This document shows, one piece after another, positions 34,851 through 42,978 of a stretch of 64,000 nt of DNA (position 1 is the first letter of the stretch; each line of letters begins with the position of its first letter). Where the stretch lies: the NCBI RefSeq assembly GCF_033441515.1, contig NZ_JAWQJT010000002.1, positions 372,001 through 436,000 on the forward strand, in the 5' to 3' direction. The notes beneath the pieces were generated by a model. It saw only the letters and a program-made list of their open reading frames with translations. It ran no database searches and was not told the DNA's origin. Both the position numbers and the translations under genes were made by a program. The DNA comes from Amycolatopsis solani (GTDB lineage Bacteria > Actinomycetota > Actinomycetes > Mycobacteriales > Pseudonocardiaceae).

Positions 34851-35788
34851 GCATCCTCCTCTGGGGCCTGATCCGCGACCAGCCCATGTCCGCCGTCCTT
34901 ACGCACCTCCGCCGGCTCGATGCGCCCGTCCACTTCCTCGACCAGCGGCAAGTCCTCGAGACCACCGTCGAAGTCGACGGCGGTCGCACCAGCCGGACCG
35001 TCGTCACCGTCGCCGGCGAAACCTTCGACCTCGGCCGCGTCCACGCCGCCTACCTGCGTCCGCACGACAGCACCCAGCTGCCCGGCCTCCGGGCTCGCGC
35101 GCACTCCTCCCCGGAGTGGCGGCACGCCGCCGAGGTCGACCAGGTGCTCAACGCCTGGTCCGATCGCACCGCCGCCTACGTCCTGAACCGGCCGGAGGCC
35201 GCCGCCGGGAATGCGTCGAAGCCGTTTCAGCTGCGGGCCATCGCCGGGGCTGGCTTCTTCGTGCCGCCGACGCTCGTCACCAACGATCCGGACCAGGTCG
35301 CGGAGTTCATCCGGATGCACGGTGACGTCATCGTCAAGTCGGTCAGCGGGGTGCGCAGCCGGGTGCGGCGGGTGCGGTCCACGGACAAGCTCGCGGACGT
35401 CGCCGCCTGCCCGACGCAGTTCCAGCGCCGCGTGCCCGGGACCGACGTACGCGTGCACGTCGTCGGGGTCGAGGTGTTCGCCGCCGAGGTGGACAGCGAC
35501 GCCGACGACTACCGGTACGCCCGGGCGCTGGGGCACCGCGATCCGGTCCTGACCGCGATCGACCTGCCGCCGGAGGTCTCGGTCCGCTGCCTCGACCTGG
35601 CCCGGCGGCTGGGGCTGCCGGTGGCCGGCATCGACCTGCGGCGCACCCCGGACGGAGAGTGGTACTGCTTCGAAGTCAACCCCTCGCCCGGGTTCACCTA
35701 CTACGAATCGAAAACCGGCCAGCCGATCGCGGCGGCCGTCGCCGGGCTGCTCGCCGCGGCGGCGTTGTGCAAGGAGCGCGCCCGATGA
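34847..35788 (+). CDS. ATP-grasp peptide/amino-acid ligase (RimK/MvdD-like)
   Basis: This 313-residue protein starts in an ATGA overlap. It has the ATP-grasp order: an N-terminal alpha/beta pre-grasp domain (LLWGLIRDQPMSAVLTHLRR); GNASKPFQLRAIAGAGFFVPP before the central domain; the ATP-binding Lys in DVIVKSVSG; QFQRRVPGTDVRVHVVG; and the metal-binding Glu-x-Asn in WYCFEVNPSPGF. These enzymes activate a carboxylate as an acyl phosphate and join it to an amine or hydroxyl; relatives make graspetide cross-links or add Glu to proteins. Next to a tail-like particle, it may modify a particle protein or peptide cargo. The substrate is not shown by the sequence. Confidence 0.85.
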   Translation: MSILLWGLIRDQPMSAVLTHLRRLDAPVHFLDQRQVLETTVEVDGGRTSRTVVTVAGETFDLGRVHAAYLRPHDSTQLPGLRARAHSSPEWRHAAEVDQVLNAWSDRTAAYVLNRPEAAAGNASKPFQLRAIAGAGFFVPPTLVTNDPDQVAEFIRMHGDVIVKSVSGVRSRVRRVRSTDKLADVAACPTQFQRRVPGTDVRVHVVGVEVFAAEVDSDADDYRYARALGHRDPVLTAIDLPPEVSVRCLDLARRLGLPVAGIDLRRTPDGEWYCFEVNPSPGFTYYESKTGQPIAAAVAGLLAAAALCKERAR

Positions 35789-36516
35789 CCACAATGGACA
35801 CCCGGCCGGTCGAAGAGATCCGCTTCGGCGGGGCCCGGGTCTTCGCCACCGACCTCTTCGCCCCCGTGGAAGTCGACCAGGTCCGCGCCGCCGTGGACGC
35901 GGCGCCGGCCGAGCTGTGGCACGAAGGCGCGCGGATGCCGGGCGTCGGCAGCATGGCCACCGTCGGCGAGCCGCTCTACCGCAGCCGCGGCAGGCTCGGC
36001 CACTACGCCGACCGCGCGCGGGCGGAAAGCCGGGTGCTCTACCGGCACTTCCGCCTCGTGCACGAGCGCGTCGCGGCCTTCTTCGAGCAGCGGTACGCGC
36101 TGCCGGTGGTGTACGCCGACGAGCTCGCCGTCCCCGGCTTCCACGTGTTCGGCTTCGACGAGCCGGGCGAGTACGCGGGCGGCGGCTGGCACGTCGACGC
36201 CCTCGAGACGCAGGCGCCGTCCCTGATCGCGCGCAGCGCCGACATCACCGCCGTGGTCACCTTCACCGTGCCGTTCGCACTGCCGGACGGCGGCAGCGGC
36301 CTCGACCTGGAGGCCGACGTCCCGGGTGCCCCGCCCGGGCGCCGCGGCGGTGGCGAGCCGATCACCGTGCCGTACCGCACCGGCAGGATGGTGTTCGCCG
36401 AGTCCGAGCTGTGGCACCGGATTTCCGGGTCCCGCTGCCTGTCGCCGGGCCAGCGCCGGGTGACCTACCAGGGCCACGGCGTCCGCCTCGACGGCCGCTG
36501 GATCTTCTACTGGTGA
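35785..36516 (+). CDS. 2-oxoglutarate/Fe(II)-dependent oxygenase
   Basis: This 243-residue protein has its ATG in an ATGA overlap. The double-stranded beta-helix facial triad is visible: His and Asp in GGWHVDALE (about residues 135-140), the distal His in ELWHRISG, and the 2OG-binding Arg in GQRRVTYQGHG. FHVFGFDEPGEYAGG precedes the triad. Such enzymes hydroxylate side chains, often on proteins or peptides (prolyl/asparaginyl hydroxylase-like). As the last gene of the operon, right after the ATP-grasp ligase, it suggests a two-step modification of a particle protein or peptide; the target is unknown. It converges with the LysR gene. Confidence 0.82.
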   Translation: MTTMDTRPVEEIRFGGARVFATDLFAPVEVDQVRAAVDAAPAELWHEGARMPGVGSMATVGEPLYRSRGRLGHYADRARAESRVLYRHFRLVHERVAAFFEQRYALPVVYADELAVPGFHVFGFDEPGEYAGGGWHVDALETQAPSLIARSADITAVVTFTVPFALPDGGSGLDLEADVPGAPPGRRGGGEPITVPYRTGRMVFAESELWHRISGSRCLSPGQRRVTYQGHGVRLDGRWIFYW

Positions 36517-36517
36517 G

Positions 36518-37480
36518 CTACTCCGCGGCCGCGAGGTCGCCGGGCGGGGTCCACAGCGGCGCGCCACCGGCCCGTTCGGGCCGCAGCCAGCCGTGCCGCT
36601 CGGCGGTTTCGCGGGCGATCCGCAGGAACTCCCGGACGGTCTCCGCCTCGTCGCCTTCGCGCCAGGCCACCGCCCACGGGTACACCGGCTGCAGCTCCCG
36701 CGGCCGGTGCACCGGGAAGCCGTGGTCGGGGTAGCGGCGGGCGTAGCTGTCGAATTCGAGCAGGAACGCGCTGCCGGGCGCGCGCCCGAGCGCGGCGCGG
36801 CAGTGGTCGAAGGTGCCGGGGTTGCCCAGCCAGCGCAGCGTGAGACCGGTGTGCTGCTCGAACGAGCTCAGGTAGTGGCCGTGCACGTTGTACAGCGCCG
36901 TGCCGGGGGCGTCCGCGAAGACCTCGAGCGGCCGCTCGTGCAGCGAGACGGACGTCCGGTCCGGGTCGCCGGGCCTGCCGACCAGCCGGAACGGCTCGAG
37001 CCGCAGCGGCGTGTGCTGCCAGCCCGCCGGGTGTTCGGCGCGCAAGGCAGCGGTGACGCGCAGGATCGCGACGTCGAGGTGGTCGTCGAGCAGCGCGGCG
37101 AGCTGGCGGGCGCTGTCCATCTGGCTCTGGACCACCTCGACACCCGGGTGGACGGCGAGGAAGGCGTCGGTGACGACCCGGCTGGTGTCCAGCTCGAAGA
37201 TGTGCGCGACCCGCAGGCGGTTCGGCGCGGGCTCGCGCAGCATCTGGCCGGCCGTGGCCAGCAGCTGCCGCGCCAGCTGGAGGAACCGCTCGCCGCGCGG
37301 GGTCAGGGTGACGTGGCGGCTGTCGCGCACCAGCAATGGCGCGCCGATCTCGGCCTCGAGCCGGCGGATCTGCTTGGACAGCGCCGGCTGGCTGATGTGG
37401 AGCCGGGCGGCGGCCCGGCCGAAGTGCAGTTCGTCGGCGACCGTGACGAAGTACCGCACCAGCCTGAGGTCGAGGTCCAT
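36518..37480 (-). CDS. LysR family transcriptional regulator
   Basis: The start at ATG 37480 (MDLDLRLVRYFVTVADELHF) gives 320 residues, the usual size. The winged helix is at about 1-60 (AAARLHISQPALSKQIRRLE, then LLVRDSRHVTLT), followed by a linker helix and a substrate-binding fold (LRVAHIFELD; VDVAILRV; SAFLLEFDSY). It is divergent from the hydrolase-SDR pair and most likely regulates it, sensing a small co-inducer. The first gene it controls starts 147 bp away. Its stop is 1 bp from the end of the tail-like operon, converging with it. Confidence 0.9.
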   Translation of the reverse strand: MDLDLRLVRYFVTVADELHFGRAAARLHISQPALSKQIRRLEAEIGAPLLVRDSRHVTLTPRGERFLQLARQLLATAGQMLREPAPNRLRVAHIFELDTSRVVTDAFLAVHPGVEVVQSQMDSARQLAALLDDHLDVAILRVTAALRAEHPAGWQHTPLRLEPFRLVGRPGDPDRTSVSLHERPLEVFADAPGTALYNVHGHYLSSFEQHTGLTLRWLGNPGTFDHCRAALGRAPGSAFLLEFDSYARRYPDHGFPVHRPRELQPVYPWAVAWREGDEAETVREFLRIARETAERHGWLRPERAGGAPLWTPPGDLAAAE

Positions 37481-37626
37481 CCGGGCCTTCCCGCGCGTGA
37501 AGCAAAGCAGGGCGGCGCCAACGATGCCATCCCGGCTATCGATACGCACGCACCAGGTCTTGGACGATCCGGCCCGGGTGGTGTTGGCTTCTGCCGGAGA
37601 CGTCGTCCCGAAAACTGGAGGATCCG
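37481..37626. promoter_or_regulatory. Divergent LysR/hydrolase promoter region
   Basis: This 146-bp gap separates the divergent starts. It contains a short palindrome around TATCGATA near 37535-37542, which could be part of a LysR T-N11-A type site. I see no clear -35/-10 pair. Confidence 0.45.
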
Positions 37627-38427
37627 ATGGCCGCCGCGGGTACCCCTGTCGTGTTCATCCACGGTCTGTGGCTCCACGCCACGTCGTGGAACCCCTGGAT
37701 CGACCACTTCCGGGCCGCCGGGTACGCGCCCGTCGCGCCCGGCTGGCCGAACGAACCCGAAACCGTCGAAGCGGCCAGAGCGAACCCGGACGCCGTCGCG
37801 GACGTCAGCATCGACGACGCGACCAGCCACTTCGCGTCCGTCATCGAAGGCCTCGACCGCCCGCCGATCGTCATCGGCCACTCGTTCGGCGGCCTGATCA
37901 CCGAGAAGCTGCTCGGCCAGGGCATCGGCGCGGCCGGCGTCGCCATCGACCCGGCGCAGATCAAGGGCGTGCTGCCGCTCCCGCTGGCCCAGCTGCGTTC
38001 GGCGCTGCCGGCGCTGGGCAACCCGGCCAACCTGCACCGGTCGGTGTCGCTGACGGAGAAGGAGTTCCGGTTCGGCTTCGGCAACGCGCTGAGCGACGAG
38101 GAGTCGGCCGAACTGCACCGGCGCTGGACGATCCCGTCGCCGGCCCGGCCGCTGTTCCAGGCCGCGGCCGCGAACTTCGTGCTGCACTCGCAGGCGAAGG
38201 TCGACACCCACCGCGCCGACCGCGGCCCGCTCCTGCTGGTCTCCGGCACCGCGGACCACACCGTTCCGGACGTCGTCACCCGCTCGACGCTCAAGCAGTA
38301 CCGCGACTCCACCGCCGTCACCGAGCTGAAGCAGTTCGAGGGCCGGGGCCACTCGCTCACCATCGACAGCGGCTGGCGGGACGTCGCCGACGCCGTTCTC
38401 GCCTGGCTGCGCGAGCACGGGGTCTGA
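37627..38427 (+). CDS. Alpha/beta hydrolase
   Basis: This 266-residue protein has an oxyanion segment HGLWLHA near residue 12, a nucleophile elbow GHSFGG with Ser86, an acid in SGTADHTVPD, and the catalytic His in GRGHSLT. There is no signal peptide, so it is cytoplasmic. Likely substrates are esters or lactones. The SDR gene follows 4 bp after its stop, and the LysR gene lies divergently upstream, so this is a small LysR-controlled catabolic or detoxification unit. Confidence 0.88.
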   Translation: MAAAGTPVVFIHGLWLHATSWNPWIDHFRAAGYAPVAPGWPNEPETVEAARANPDAVADVSIDDATSHFASVIEGLDRPPIVIGHSFGGLITEKLLGQGIGAAGVAIDPAQIKGVLPLPLAQLRSALPALGNPANLHRSVSLTEKEFRFGFGNALSDEESAELHRRWTIPSPARPLFQAAAANFVLHSQAKVDTHRADRGPLLLVSGTADHTVPDVVTRSTLKQYRDSTAVTELKQFEGRGHSLTIDSGWRDVADAVLAWLREHGV

Positions 38428-38431
38428 GCCC

Positions 38432-39226
38432 GTGGAGCTGGATCTCACCGGGCGGGTCGCCGTCGTCACCGGCGCCAGCCGGGGTATCGGCCTCGCGGTC
38501 ACCGAAACCCTCGTCGCCGAGGGCGTCCACGTCGTCGCCGGTGCCCGCCGTCCCGGGCCCGAGCTGGAAGCGCTCACCCGGGCCGGGAAAGCGCACTCGC
38601 TGGCCGTGGACCTCGGCACCGCCGAGGGCCCGGGCCAGCTGGTTGAGCTGGCGCTGACCGAGCTGGGGCGCGTCGACATCCTGGTCAACAACGTCGGCGC
38701 CGTCACCCCGCGGCCGAACGGCTTCCTGCTGGTCACCGACGAGGAGTGGACCCGGTCGATCACGCTCAACCTGCTCAGTGCGATCCGCGCCACGCGGGCC
38801 GTGCTGCCGACCATGGTGACCGCGGGCCGGGGCAGCATCGTGACGATCGCTTCGATCAACGCGTACCTGCCCGACCCCGGCGTCATCGACTACAGCGCGG
38901 CGAAAGCGGCGCTGGTCAACTTCACGAAGTCGGTGTCGAAGGAGTTCGGCCCGCGGGGCGTCCGCGCCAACGCGATCAACCCGGGCCCGGTCGCGACGGA
39001 CCTCTGGCTCGGCGCGGGCGGCGTGGCCGAGACGGTCGCGGCCGGCTCCGGCGCGACCCCCGGTGCAGTGGCCGACGAGGCCGCCACGCACGCCGTGACC
39101 GGCCGGTTCACCCAGCCGGCGGAGGTCGCGAACCTGGCGGCCTTCCTGGCCGCCGACCGGGTGGCGGGCAACATCACCGGCGCGACCTTCACCCTCGATG
39201 GCGGCTACACCACCGAAACCCACTAA
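38432..39226 (+). CDS. Short-chain dehydrogenase/reductase
   Basis: The GTG start gives 264 residues. The Rossmann motif TGASRGIG and the NNVG strand end are intact. The catalytic Tyr and Lys are in DYSAAKAAL, with a Ser about 13 residues before the Tyr, in SIVTIASINAY. The C-terminal NITGATFTLDGGYTTE end is typical of classical SDRs acting on sugars, acids or steroids with NAD(P)H. It is co-transcribed with the hydrolase upstream. Confidence 0.9.
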   Translation: MELDLTGRVAVVTGASRGIGLAVTETLVAEGVHVVAGARRPGPELEALTRAGKAHSLAVDLGTAEGPGQLVELALTELGRVDILVNNVGAVTPRPNGFLLVTDEEWTRSITLNLLSAIRATRAVLPTMVTAGRGSIVTIASINAYLPDPGVIDYSAAKAALVNFTKSVSKEFGPRGVRANAINPGPVATDLWLGAGGVAETVAAGSGATPGAVADEAATHAVTGRFTQPAEVANLAAFLAADRVAGNITGATFTLDGGYTTETH

Positions 39227-39255
39227 AATTCCGCCGGACCATCGGGGACGGGGGA

Positions 39256-39585
39256 GTGGTGACGGACGAATCCGGCGAATGGTTCGGGGTGCGCTGCGTC
39301 TTCCGGTGGAAGCACGCCGGCGAAGAACCGTACGAAGAGCGGATCACCCTGTGGCGTGCGGCCGACCTCGACGAGGCATTGGCCCTCGCCGAGGCGGACG
39401 CGCACGAGTACGCGGACCGGGCCGGCATCGACTACCTCGGTCTCGCGCAGGGGTACGCGTCCGGCGAGCGGGAGCTGACGCCGGGCAGCGAGGTGTTCTC
39501 GCTGCTGCGGGACAGCGCGCTGGCGCCGGACGAGTACCTGGACCGCCACTTCTGCACCGGCGGCGAGCACCAAGACCACAGCTGA
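39256..39585 (+). CDS. DUF4288 family protein
   Basis: This protein has 109 residues from GTG 39256; GTG 39259 is an alternative. The core EWFGVRCVFRWKHAG, YEERITLWRAADLDEA and EADAHEYAD matches my memory of the DUF4288 pattern, a WYxxxxxF strand followed by YEER and a helix. The function of that family is unknown. It starts 30 bp after the SDR stop and converges with the M20 peptidase gene, with 3 bp between the stops. Confidence 0.7.
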   Translation: MVTDESGEWFGVRCVFRWKHAGEEPYEERITLWRAADLDEALALAEADAHEYADRAGIDYLGLAQGYASGERELTPGSEVFSLLRDSALAPDEYLDRHFCTGGEHQDHS

Positions 39586-39588
39586 CCG

Positions 39589-40938
39589 TCACCGCTCGCC
39601 GTACCCCCGCAGGAACAACGCCTCGGCCAGCGCCATGGCGGCGATCTCCTCCGGGGCGACGCTTTCGTTGGGCGCGTGGATGCGTGCCCGCGGTTCCTCG
39701 ACGCCGATGAGCAGGATCTCGGCGCCGGGGTAGGTGTCGGCGAAGACCGTGCAGAGCGGGATCGAGCCGCCCTGTCCGAGCCGGCTGACCGGACGCCCGT
39801 ACGCGGCCCGCATCGCGTCGGCCAGCACCCGGTGGGCGCGGCCGTCGGTGGCGGCGTGGAAGGGTTCGCCGGTCGCCTCGACCTCGACGGACAGGCGCAC
39901 GCCCCACGGCGCCGCGGCGCTCAGGTGCGCGGCCAGCGCTTCGGCCGCTTCAGCCGGCCGGACGCCCGGCGGGATCCGCAGGTTCAGCCGGGCCCTGGCG
40001 TGCGGGACGATGGCCGCGGCGGAGCCGACGACCGGCGGGCAGTCGATGCCGAGCACGGTCAGCGACGAGCGCGCCCACAGCGTGTCCGCGACCTCGCCGC
40101 TGCCGAGCAGGACGGAGTCGGGGGCGAGCCCCGCGTCCGCGCGGAACCGCGCGGCCGGGTAGGCGGCACCGGGCCAGCGGCCGTCGTTGGGCAGGCCCCG
40201 GACGGTGGTGTTCCCGACCGCGTCGCGCAGGGTCGCCAGCACGGACACCAGCGCGGCCAGCGCGTCCGGGGCGGGCCCGCCGAACTCGCCGGAGTGCAGT
40301 TCGGACGGCAGCGCGTCGACGGACACGACCACGGTGACCATGCCGCGCAGGCTGACCGTGACGGCGGGCTCCCCGACCGCGGCGTTCCCGGTGTCGCACA
40401 CCAGGATCGCGTCGGCGCGCAGGAGGTCGGCGTGCTCGGGCACGAACGCCTCCAGCCCGCCCGTGCCCTGTTCCTCGGAGCCTTCGACGACCAGCTTGAG
40501 GTCGACCGGCAGCTCGTCGCCGAGCGCGCGCAGGGCCGTCAGGTGCATGAGGATGTTGCCCTTGCAGTCGGCGGCACCGCGCCCGTACCAGCGACCGTCC
40601 ACTTCGGTCAGTGCGAACGGCGGGGTGCGCCACGCGGCTTCCGCCAGCGGTGGCTGGACGTCGTAGTGCGCGTAGAGCAGCACCGTCGGCGCGTCCGCCC
40701 GGCCGCACGGCCGGGTGCCGACCACGGCGTGGCTGCCGTCCGGGGTTTCCGCGAGCCGGGCGTCGGCGAACCCCGTTCGCGCGAACGCGTCGGCCACCCA
40801 GACCGCGGCGCGGCGGCATTCTTCGGGCGGGAACTGCCGCGGGTCCGCGACGGACCGGATCGCGACGAGCTCGGCGAGTTCTTCACGCGCTCGCGGCATG
40901 AGCGCGGCTATCCGGGCACGCAGGTCCATCGCCGTCAC
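39589..40938 (-). CDS. M20 family peptidase (dipeptidase-like)
   Basis: The GTG start lies in a GTGA overlap with the upstream stop (40938); ATG 40929 is the alternative. The protein has 449 residues. Zinc-site motifs are present: YAHYDVQPP (His, Asp), GAADCKGN (bridging Asp), EGSEEQGTG (catalytic Glu), CDTGN (Asp), and a final His in RIHAPNESV. The family cleaves dipeptides or N-acyl amino acids. The gene order with an amino-acid permease suggests uptake followed by hydrolysis of an amino-acid-containing compound. Confidence 0.9.
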   Translation of the reverse strand: MTAMDLRARIAALMPRAREELAELVAIRSVADPRQFPPEECRRAAVWVADAFARTGFADARLAETPDGSHAVVGTRPCGRADAPTVLLYAHYDVQPPLAEAAWRTPPFALTEVDGRWYGRGAADCKGNILMHLTALRALGDELPVDLKLVVEGSEEQGTGGLEAFVPEHADLLRADAILVCDTGNAAVGEPAVTVSLRGMVTVVVSVDALPSELHSGEFGGPAPDALAALVSVLATLRDAVGNTTVRGLPNDGRWPGAAYPAARFRADAGLAPDSVLLGSGEVADTLWARSSLTVLGIDCPPVVGSAAAIVPHARARLNLRIPPGVRPAEAAEALAAHLSAAAPWGVRLSVEVEATGEPFHAATDGRAHRVLADAMRAAYGRPVSRLGQGGSIPLCTVFADTYPGAEILLIGVEEPRARIHAPNESVAPEEIAAMALAEALFLRGYGER

Positions 40939-41279
40939 CCGCCCGTCTCGACGGCGAAGGCCAGCCGGTCGGCGTAGTCGCGGTACGCCGCCAGCTGTTC
41001 GGGGCAGTACCGCTCGATGGCGGCGAGCTGACCGCGCACCACGGCGCCGGGTGCGACGACGGGGCGCGTGCCGGGCCCGCCGGCGCCGTTGACGAGCGCG
41101 CTGTCGCTCGCGGCCCGGGCGAGCGCGGCGGCCGGGTCGGCGCAGACGGCGGCGGCCGCCGACCGCGCCGAGCGGAAGAGCCCGTACCCGGCGACCAGCA
41201 AGGCGCCGAGCACGACGGCCACGACGACGTAGACGAGCCGCCGCTGCCCGCGCGTCGAGTATTCGTCCACTGTGGTCAT
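40935..41279 (-). CDS. Small single-pass membrane protein
   Basis: This 114-residue protein starts at ATG 41279 in an ATGA overlap with the permease. A basic N-terminus (TRGQRRLVY) precedes one hydrophobic helix at about 15-36. The outer part is Ala-rich with two Cys and no recognisable motif. It is sandwiched between permease and peptidase with overlapping reading frames on both sides, so it probably works with the permease as an accessory subunit. Confidence 0.7.
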   Translation of the reverse strand: MTTVDEYSTRGQRRLVYVVVAVVLGALLVAGYGLFRSARSAAAAVCADPAAALARAASDSALVNGAGGPGTRPVVAPGAVVRGQLAAIERYCPEQLAAYRDYADRLAFAVETGG

Positions 41280-42745
41280 GACGGCTGCACCTCCGGCCGG
41301 CGCCATTCAGGCTTCCGCATGCGGTAGAACAGGTACGGCACCAGCAGGCCCAGCCCGAGCGCACCGCCCGCGACGACGCCGAGGTACACCCACGGGTTGC
41401 CGGAGCCGAACTGCGACGGCGGGACGAACCCGACGAGCAGCGCGGCCAGCGACGCGCAGAACCCGACCCCGCACAGGCCGAGCAGCATCGGCGCGCGGTA
41501 CCCGCGCGGGTGGTCGGGGTGCTTGCGGCGCAACCGCACCGCCGCGACGAACATCAGCAGGTACATGATCAGGTACACCTGCGTGGTGATCACCGAGAAG
41601 ATCCAGTACGCGCTCGAAACGTCCGGGAGGAACGCGTAGCAGAGGGCGATCAGCGTGGTGATCAGGCCTTGGGTGACGAGGATGTTCTGCTGCACGCCCT
41701 GCTTGTTGAGCCGCTGCAGGAACGGCGGCAGGTAGCCCTCCTGCCGGGCGATCAGCAGCAGGCCTTTGGAGGGACCGGCCAGCCAGGTCAGCATTCCGCC
41801 GAGCGAAGCCAGGACGAGCATGACGCCGATCAGCGGCGTCAGCCAGTGCAGGCCGAAGGCGGCGAAGACCGCGTCGAAGGCCTGCATCACCCCGGCGGTG
41901 AGGGAGAGCTGGTCGGCGGGCACGACCCAGCTGATCGCCAGCGCGGGCAGGACGAAGATCAGCAGCACCAGCCCCATCGCCAGGAACATGGCCCGGGGGA
42001 ACTCCTTGCCCGGCTTGCGCAGCGAAGAGACGTGCACCGCGTTCATCTCCATGCCCGAGTAGGACAGGAAGTTGTTCACGATCAGCACGAGGCTCGCCAG
42101 CCCGGCCCACTCGGGCAGCAGGTGCCCGGCCGACATCGGCGCGGCGGACGGGTGGCCCTGGCCGAGGAACACGAGCCCGAGGACCACGAGCAGGACCCCG
42201 GGAACGAGCGTGCCGATGACGAGCCCGCCACCGGCGAGCCCGGCCACGCCTTTCGTGCCCCGCGAAGAGATCCAGACCCCGGACCAGTAGGCCACCACGA
42301 TGACGGCGGCCGTCCACCACCCGTTGCCCGCCAGGTCCGGGTCGACGACGTAGGCCAGCGTGCTCGCGACGTAGCCGAGGAGGCTGGGGTAGTAGAAGAT
42401 CGTCATCGCGAACTGGCACCAGACGGCCAGGAAGCCGAGTGGTTTGGAGAGGCCGAGCGCCACCCAGTTGTAGACCCCGCCGGACCAGCCCGAAGCGAGC
42501 TCGGCGGAGACCAGCGACGTCGGCAGCAGGAAGACGATCGCCGGGACGACGTAGAGGAAGACGGCGGCAAGCCCGTACACGGCCATCGTGGGCGCGGGGC
42601 GGAGGCTCGCGACGGAACTGGTGGTCATGAGCGCGAGCGCCACCCAGGAGATCCACGCGGCAGCCGGCCGCCGCACGGGCCCGGTTCCTTCGGTGGGCGG
42701 CGCCGTGCCAGGACCGCTCCGCACCGGCGTGCCGGAGCTGCTCAT
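41276..42745 (-). CDS. APC-superfamily amino acid permease (glutamate/GABA antiporter-like)
   Basis: I chose ATG 42745, with GGGAG 8 bp upstream; longer in-frame starts exist. The protein has 489 residues with about 12 membrane helices. APC landmarks include ASGWSGGVYNWVALGL in the first helices and LIVNNFLSYSGMEMNAVHVS. The segment GPSKGLLLIARQEGYLPPFL, then QGVQQNILVTQG, resembles glutamate:GABA antiporters. It would exchange amino acids across the cytoplasmic membrane. It forms an operon with the small membrane protein and the M20 peptidase. Confidence 0.88.
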   Translation of the reverse strand: MSSSGTPVRSGPGTAPPTEGTGPVRRPAAAWISWVALALMTTSSVASLRPAPTMAVYGLAAVFLYVVPAIVFLLPTSLVSAELASGWSGGVYNWVALGLSKPLGFLAVWCQFAMTIFYYPSLLGYVASTLAYVVDPDLAGNGWWTAAVIVVAYWSGVWISSRGTKGVAGLAGGGLVIGTLVPGVLLVVLGLVFLGQGHPSAAPMSAGHLLPEWAGLASLVLIVNNFLSYSGMEMNAVHVSSLRKPGKEFPRAMFLAMGLVLLIFVLPALAISWVVPADQLSLTAGVMQAFDAVFAAFGLHWLTPLIGVMLVLASLGGMLTWLAGPSKGLLLIARQEGYLPPFLQRLNKQGVQQNILVTQGLITTLIALCYAFLPDVSSAYWIFSVITTQVYLIMYLLMFVAAVRLRRKHPDHPRGYRAPMLLGLCGVGFCASLAALLVGFVPPSQFGSGNPWVYLGVVAGGALGLGLLVPYLFYRMRKPEWRRPEVQPS

Positions 42746-42978
42746 CGAGCCGCTCCCGTTGGCCTGGGAAGGGGTCGGCGCGGTGCGTGGGTGGTGGTCA
42801 TGGGTGTCGGCCTCCCGGTCTCGCCTGGACGGAGGCCTCATGGTGTGCCGCGAGGCATCGCGCCGGGCCACCCGTCACGGGTGAGACCGGCGCACGCACC
42901 GGCCAAGTCGCCGGCGACGGTGCGAGGATCACAGCCGCGGGCCCGGAAGCCCGGACCCGCGGCCACACCCACCGGTCG

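Noticed and set aside
17713..36516. A complete contractile prophage
   Set aside because: No capsid, portal, terminase, integrase or lysis genes and no attachment-site-like duplications are seen.
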